Below are positions 21,644 to 25,060 of a stretch of 25,060 bases of DNA, in pieces. The notes below the pieces were generated by a model. The model had not been told where the DNA came from. It was given only the letters and a program-made list of their open reading frames with translations, and ran no database searches. The DNA is from CAMLHP01 sp035712285 (GTDB lineage Bacteria; Gemmatimonadota; Gemmatimonadetes; Gemmatimonadales; GWC2-71-9). Location: NCBI GenBank assembly GCA_035712285.1, contig DASTBA010000062.1, positions 1-25,060 on the forward strand, read 5' to 3'. Each line of letters starts with the position of its first letter. The first letter of the stretch is position 1. Both the position numbers and the translations under genes were made by a program.

Positions 21644-23274
21644 GCGACGGCGTACAGCTCGGTCACATCCCGCCCGGCCGGCCGGCTCATGATCCGGAAC
21701 TCGTCCAGCCGCATCATCGGGTCGTCCCGGAGCTCCAGGTCGATCCCGGTCATTTTCTGGAGCTGGGCCAGGAAGCGGGGCTCCTCCTCGAGGAGGTAGA
21801 GAGCCACCTCGGGGTGCAGGCGCACGGTGAGCTGCCGCTCCCGGTGCTCATGGCCGGCCCGCCGGAGCGACCGCTCCAGCCGCCGGGCCACGACCTCAGG
21901 CGTGAACACCCGGCCGCTGGCGGCACAGGTGGGACAGTCCCGGGTGAGCGTGTGCCAGAGCGACGGACGGACCCGCTGGCGGGTCATCTCCACCAGCCCC
22001 AGTTCCGAGACGGCGAAGGCCCTGGTGCGCGCCCGGTCCCGGCCCAGGTGCCCGCGCAGTTCCTGGAGCACCCGCTCCCGGTTCTGGCGGGACTCCATGT
22101 CGATGAAGTCGCAGACGATGATGCCGCCGATGTCCCGAAGCCGGATCTGCCGCGCGATCTCGCGGGCGGCCTCGAGATTGGTGCGCAGGATGGTCTTCTC
22201 GGGGTCCTTCTTGCCGGTGTAGCGCCCGGTGTTCACGTCAATGCTCACCAGGGCCTCGGTGGGCTGGATGACGATCGAGCCGCCGGTGGGCAGCTCCACC
22301 CGCGCCTTGAACAGGTCCCGGATTTCGTTCTCGATGTCGAACTTGTCGAACAGCGGCGTGGCTTCGGCGTACTGGTGCACCCGCTGCATCAGCTCCGGGT
22401 CCACCTGCTCCAGGTACTGCTCCACCTCGTTGTGCAGTTCCTTCGAGTCCACCCAGAGCGCATCCACCTTGCTGCTGAAGACGTCGCGGATGATGCCCCG
22501 CGTGAGGCTGGTCTCCCGCTGCAGGAGCGCCGGCGCGCGGCGCACGAAGGTCTTCTTGCGGTTGACCTTCCGCCACTGGTTCATCAGGGTCTCGATCTCG
22601 CGGCGGAAGTGGTCTTCCGTGACTCCCTCGGCCACGGTGCGCACGATCACGCCGCCGGCATCCTTCGGCAGCAGCCGGGTCACCATCTCGCGCAGCTTGG
22701 CGCGCTGCTCCCGGCTCTCAATCTTCCGGCTCACGCCGACCTTGGATCCGTACGGCATGTACACCAGGAAGCGGCCGGCCAGGGAGATCTGGGCGGTGAC
22801 CCGGCATCCCTTGGTGCTGATCGGCTCCTTGGTGACCTGCACCGGGAGCGTCTGGCCCTTCTTGAGGATGTCCTGGATGTTCGGAACGGGATGGCGCGAA
22901 TGCCGCTCGGGACCGGAGCGGCGGCGGGCGCGGCGGCCCTCGGCGGGCTCCTCTTCAGCGGCGGCACCGGATTCGAGCGCCGCCTCGGCGGCGTCGGCCT
23001 CGGCGTTTTCCTCCTCCGGGTCCACCGGCTCCTCATCCTCGTCTTCCGGCTCGAGCAGGTCCGATGCGTGGAGGAACGCACTCTTCTCGAGCCCGATGTC
23101 CACGAACGCCGCCTGGATGCCAGGCAGCACCGCTTCCACTTTGCCGAGGTAGATGTCGCCCACGATCCGGCGCCGGTCGGGCCGGTCTATCAGGAGTTCA
23201 ACGAGGCGGTCGTCTTCGAGGATGGCCACGCGGGTTTCCCGCTGGCTCCCGTTGATGAGGATCTCGCGCTTCAA
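21640..23274 (-). CDS. rng: Ribonuclease G/E family endoribonuclease
   Basis: A single-strand-specific endoribonuclease for rRNA maturation and mRNA decay. The 544-residue protein begins MKREILINGSQRETRVAILED (TTG start), then an S1 domain (about 37-150). A DNase I-like catalytic domain follows, with magnesium ligands D346 (in SIDVNTGRY) and D389 (in CDFIDM), aligning to D303 and D346 of E. coli RNase E. The Zn-link CPTC is at 447-450. The C-terminus is short, without an RNase E scaffold region, so RNase G-type is the better name. The S1 domain is interrupted by a strongly acidic then basic insertion at about 74-128 (many E and D, then RRARRR). A promoter and about 140-base structured leader precede it. 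Confidence 0.95.
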   Translation of the reverse strand: MKREILINGSQRETRVAILEDDRLVELLIDRPDRRRIVGDIYLGKVEAVLPGIQAAFVDIGLEKSAFLHASDLLEPEDEDEEPVDPEEENAEADAAEAALESGAAAEEEPAEGRRARRRSGPERHSRHPVPNIQDILKKGQTLPVQVTKEPISTKGCRVTAQISLAGRFLVYMPYGSKVGVSRKIESREQRAKLREMVTRLLPKDAGGVIVRTVAEGVTEDHFRREIETLMNQWRKVNRKKTFVRRAPALLQRETSLTRGIIRDVFSSKVDALWVDSKELHNEVEQYLEQVDPELMQRVHQYAEATPLFDKFDIENEIRDLFKARVELPTGGSIVIQPTEALVSIDVNTGRYTGKKDPEKTILRTNLEAAREIARQIRLRDIGGIIVCDFIDMESRQNRERVLQELRGHLGRDRARTRAFAVSELGLVEMTRQRVRPSLWHTLTRDCPTCAASGRVFTPEVVARRLERSLRRAGHEHRERQLTVRLHPEVALYLLEEEPRFLAQLQKMTGIDLELRDDPMMRLDEFRIMSRPAGRDVTELYAVA

Positions 23275-23362
23275 GGGGTCGCCCCGGCAGGCCGCTGCCC
23301 CCACGCCCCGAAGGCGCGGCAACAGCCCGCACGATGTCTGGTCCCAGGTCAGGTGCCCGGAT

Positions 23363-23398
23363 CACCGACACCCGCCCGATCGGGCCCGGAGGTCGGTG
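23363..23398 (-). promoter_or_regulatory. Nested hairpin in the rng leader
   Basis: Outer arms CACCGAC and GTCGGTG (7 bp, 23363-23369 and 23392-23398) enclose the self-complementary 12-mer GCCCGATCGGGC (23374-23385). It sits within the 5' untranslated region expected from the rng promoter, a place where RNase E/G genes of other bacteria carry autoregulatory structures. The regulatory role here is inference. Confidence 0.45.
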
Positions 23399-23421
23399 GT
23401 CCTGCGGCTGGTTAACGGCTA

Positions 23422-23450
23422 AAGATAAGCAATGAGGGAAGTTAGGGCAA
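23422..23450 (-). promoter_or_regulatory. Candidate promoter of rng
   Basis: TTGCCC (23450-23445), a 17-base spacer and TATCTT (23427-23422) begin immediately after the stop of the acyl-CoA dehydrogenase. The predicted start leaves a leader of roughly 140 bases before the rng TTG. Confidence 0.6.
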
Positions 23451-24614
23451 TCAGCCAACCACATCGCCAAGGATCTGGCGGGCGATGACCATGCGCTGGA
23501 TCTCGCTGGTGCCCTCCCCGATCTCGCAGACCTTGGCGTCCCGCATCATGCGCTCCACCGGATACTCGGTGGTGTAGCCGTAGCCGCCGAAGATCTGTAC
23601 CGCCTTGGTCGTAGCGCGCATCGCCAACTCGGAACAGAAGAGCTTGGCCATCGCCGCCTCCTTCTTGAACGGCTTGCCGTTCTGCTTGAGCCAGGCGGCA
23701 TGGTACAGCAGGTGGGTACCGGCCTCGATCTCCAGCGCCATGTCCGCCAGCTGGAAATGAACCCCCTGGAAGCTGCCGATCGGCTTGCCGAACTGCTTCC
23801 GGATGCCGGCGTACTCCAACGCGGCATCGTAGGCCCCCTCGGCGATGCCGAGCGCCACCGCCGCGGCGCCGACGCGCTGCGCGTTGTAGGCGTCCATCAG
23901 GTCGGCGAAGCCCTTGCGCAGGCCCCGCGGCGGCACCACCAGGGACGCCGCCGGCACCTCCATGTCCTCGAAGATGACTTCCGCCTCGGGGAGGCCGCGC
24001 AGCCCCATCGCCGGCTCGCGCCGGCCGATGCGCAGCCCCTTCGTCTCGCCGCGGATCGCGATGAAGCCGCCGATGCCCTGCTCTTCGCCCGCCTCGTCGA
24101 ACACACGGGCGAAGACGAGGTGGAGGCGCGAGATCCCGGCGCCGGTGATCCAGTGCTTCCGACCGTTCAGGACGTACGTGTCGCCGCGTTTCTCGGCGCG
24201 CGTCGTCATCTCGCTGGCGGCGCTGCCGGCGCCCGGCTCGGTGATGCAGATGGCGGGCTTGTCGCCGTCGAGCACCAAGGCGGCGGCGAGCTTCTTCTGC
24301 GCCTCGGTGCCGTAGCGCATGATGGCGCCGATCGCGCCCATGTTGGCCTCGACGACGATGCGGCCGGTGATGCCGCAGACCCTCGCCATCTCGTCGATCA
24401 CGAGGACGGCGTCGAGATAGGAGAGGCCGCGCCCGCCATACTCCGTCGGTAGCGTCATGCCGAAGAAGCCGGCCTCCTTGAGGCGGGCGACGTTGTCCCA
24501 GGGATATTCCTCGCTGCGGTCGATCTCGGCGGCGCGCGCCTGGATCTGGCCGCGCGCGAGCTCGCGTGCCGCGGATTGCAGTTTCAGGCGTTCGGGCGAG
24601 AGCTGGAAGTTCAT
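23451..24614 (-). CDS. Acyl-CoA dehydrogenase family flavoprotein (possibly chimeric)
   Basis: A 387-residue FAD enzyme that oxidises an acyl-CoA at the alpha-beta bond and passes electrons to electron-transfer flavoprotein. It has the N-terminal helical domain (1-115), the central beta domain (ICITEPGAGSAASEMTTRA, KHWITGAG) and the C-terminal helical domain (RKQFGKPIGSFQ, QIFGGYGYTTEYPVERMMRDAK). The catalytic glutamate is present in GEGTSEIQR. Residues 1-260 strongly recall the 3-sulfinopropionyl-CoA desulfinase branch (YPWDNVA, TGRIVVEANMGAIGAI, DAYNAQRVGAAAVALGIA), whereas the last 120 residues look like an ordinary short-chain acyl-CoA dehydrogenase. Arginine codons in the first part are overwhelmingly CGC (about 18 of 23 by hand count). 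ATG start with GGAG ten bases upstream. Substrate uncertain. Confidence 0.9.
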   Translation of the reverse strand: MNFQLSPERLKLQSAARELARGQIQARAAEIDRSEEYPWDNVARLKEAGFFGMTLPTEYGGRGLSYLDAVLVIDEMARVCGITGRIVVEANMGAIGAIMRYGTEAQKKLAAALVLDGDKPAICITEPGAGSAASEMTTRAEKRGDTYVLNGRKHWITGAGISRLHLVFARVFDEAGEEQGIGGFIAIRGETKGLRIGRREPAMGLRGLPEAEVIFEDMEVPAASLVVPPRGLRKGFADLMDAYNAQRVGAAAVALGIAEGAYDAALEYAGIRKQFGKPIGSFQGVHFQLADMALEIEAGTHLLYHAAWLKQNGKPFKKEAAMAKLFCSELAMRATTKAVQIFGGYGYTTEYPVERMMRDAKVCEIGEGTSEIQRMVIARQILGDVVG

Positions 24615-24648
24615 CGCGTCGCGGCTCCGTTTCGGGCGAGAGCGGGCG

Positions 24649-24677
24649 AGTATGGGACGCGCCGGCAGGGGAGGCAA
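24649..24677 (-). promoter_or_regulatory. Candidate promoter of the acyl-CoA dehydrogenase gene
   Basis: TTGCCT (24677-24672), a 17-base spacer and CATACT (24654-24649) lie about 35 bases before the ATG. The rest of the 174-bp divergent gap shows nothing else I can support. Confidence 0.45.
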
Positions 24678-24788
24678 CCGGGGCGCGTGCGGCGTCGGCC
24701 GAGCTCGTCCCGCGGGGGCGGAACCAGCAAGCCGGGATGGCGTTGAGCGTCTGGGGCTTCGGCTCCGGTCCTGAGCAGGATTGCTTCC

Positions 24789-25060
24789 GTGACGATCGCG
24801 TGCCCCGATTGCGGCGCTTTGGAGGACATCCCGCCTCTGCCGCCGCGCAGCCGGGCGGTCTGCCGGCTCTGCGACAGCGATCTCGAGAAGACCAGCGGAC
24901 GCAGCATCACGGCGGCTCTCGCCTGCTCGCTCGGAGCGTTCCTGCTGCTTTTCCCGAGCAACATCCTGCCGCTCCTCCGGGTCGACGTGTTCGGCATGCA
25001 GGTGGAGAACAGCGTCGGCGGCGGAATCGCCGTGCTCTGGAGCCACCAATGGGTTCTGAT
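24789..25060 (+). CDS. PqiA-like membrane protein (N-terminal fragment)
   Basis: About 90 codons are visible before the window ends. The protein opens with a zinc-ribbon-like pair, CPDC at residues 5-8 and CRLC at 25-28, separated by the typical LPPLPPRSRA stretch. The first membrane segment follows (about 43-62, ALACSLGAFLLLFPSNILPLL). This is the paraquat-inducible protein A pattern. PqiA is an inner-membrane partner of the MCE protein PqiB in lipid traffic between the membranes. The GTG start has AGGA eight bases upstream. PqiA is best known from Proteobacteria, which fits the foreign look of this end. Whether pqiB follows cannot be seen. Confidence 0.82.
   Translation, partial: MTIACPDCGALEDIPPLPPRSRAVCRLCDSDLEKTSGRSITAALACSLGAFLLLFPSNILPLLRVDVFGMQVENSVGGGIAVLWSHQWVL

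Noticed and set aside
24615..25049. 145-codon N-terminal extension of the acyl-CoA dehydrogenase.
   Set aside because: It would read antisense through pqiA and across a good promoter, and family similarity begins at MNFQLSPERL.
23451..25060. Mobile element or genomic island at the right end.
   Set aside because: No transposase, integrase, terminal repeats or attachment-site duplication is visible; the foreign look is reported only as a possible recombination or assembly junction.

Overview
The window is about 25 kb of very GC-rich bacterial chromosome, densely packed and mostly on the minus strand. Housekeeping gene content and gene style suggest a Gemmatimonadota-like soil or sediment bacterium, possibly a metagenome-assembled genome. 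This assignment is inference from protein recognition, not from a search. Most junctions between same-strand genes are 4-nt overlaps or gaps of a few bases. GTG and TTG starts are common.

Layout, left to right. (1) 1-6612, minus strand: a tight housekeeping run transcribed yicC, gmk, rpoZ, coaBC, type 4 uracil-DNA glycosylase, dnaB, radA, ispD (cut by the window edge). It covers RNA turnover, GMP synthesis, the RNA polymerase omega subunit, CoA synthesis, and DNA repair and replication. (2) 6613-6780: a short intergenic island with a 9-bp tandem repeat and two facing REP-like palindromes. A related palindrome pair sits inside the glycosylase gene. (3) 6781-10888, minus: MOSC protein, leucyl aminopeptidase and a plug-domain outer-membrane protein, apparently one unit read from a leaderless promoter. 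(4) 10981-11940, plus: murB. (5) 11999-15383, minus: tRNA-Leu(CAA), an exported M28 peptidase and an exported two-domain copper protein of the NirK type.

(6) 15437-19777, minus: ECF sigma factor, zinc-finger anti-sigma factor, LTXXQ (Spy/CpxP-like) periplasmic protein, short NfeD, flotillin FloA, an unknown single-pass membrane protein and inorganic pyrophosphatase. All are overlapping or within 20 nt. It reads like an envelope-stress regulator joined to a membrane-microdomain module and is the most system-like part of the window. (7) 19851-20525, plus: glycerophosphodiester phosphodiesterase from a leaderless promoter, convergent with a small coiled-coil protein. (8) 20941-23450, minus: RNase G with a structured leader and an acidic insertion, then rplU-rpmA with their own promoter and a clear terminator.

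(9) 23451-25060: an acyl-CoA dehydrogenase (minus) divergent from a truncated pqiA (plus). This end looks more like an alphaproteobacterium in protein type and arginine codon use, and the dehydrogenase itself looks chimeric. Recent recombination or an assembly join near 23.8 kb should be considered.

I found no insertion sequence, CRISPR array, phage module or clear defence system. No gene-free stretch exceeds about 180 bases.
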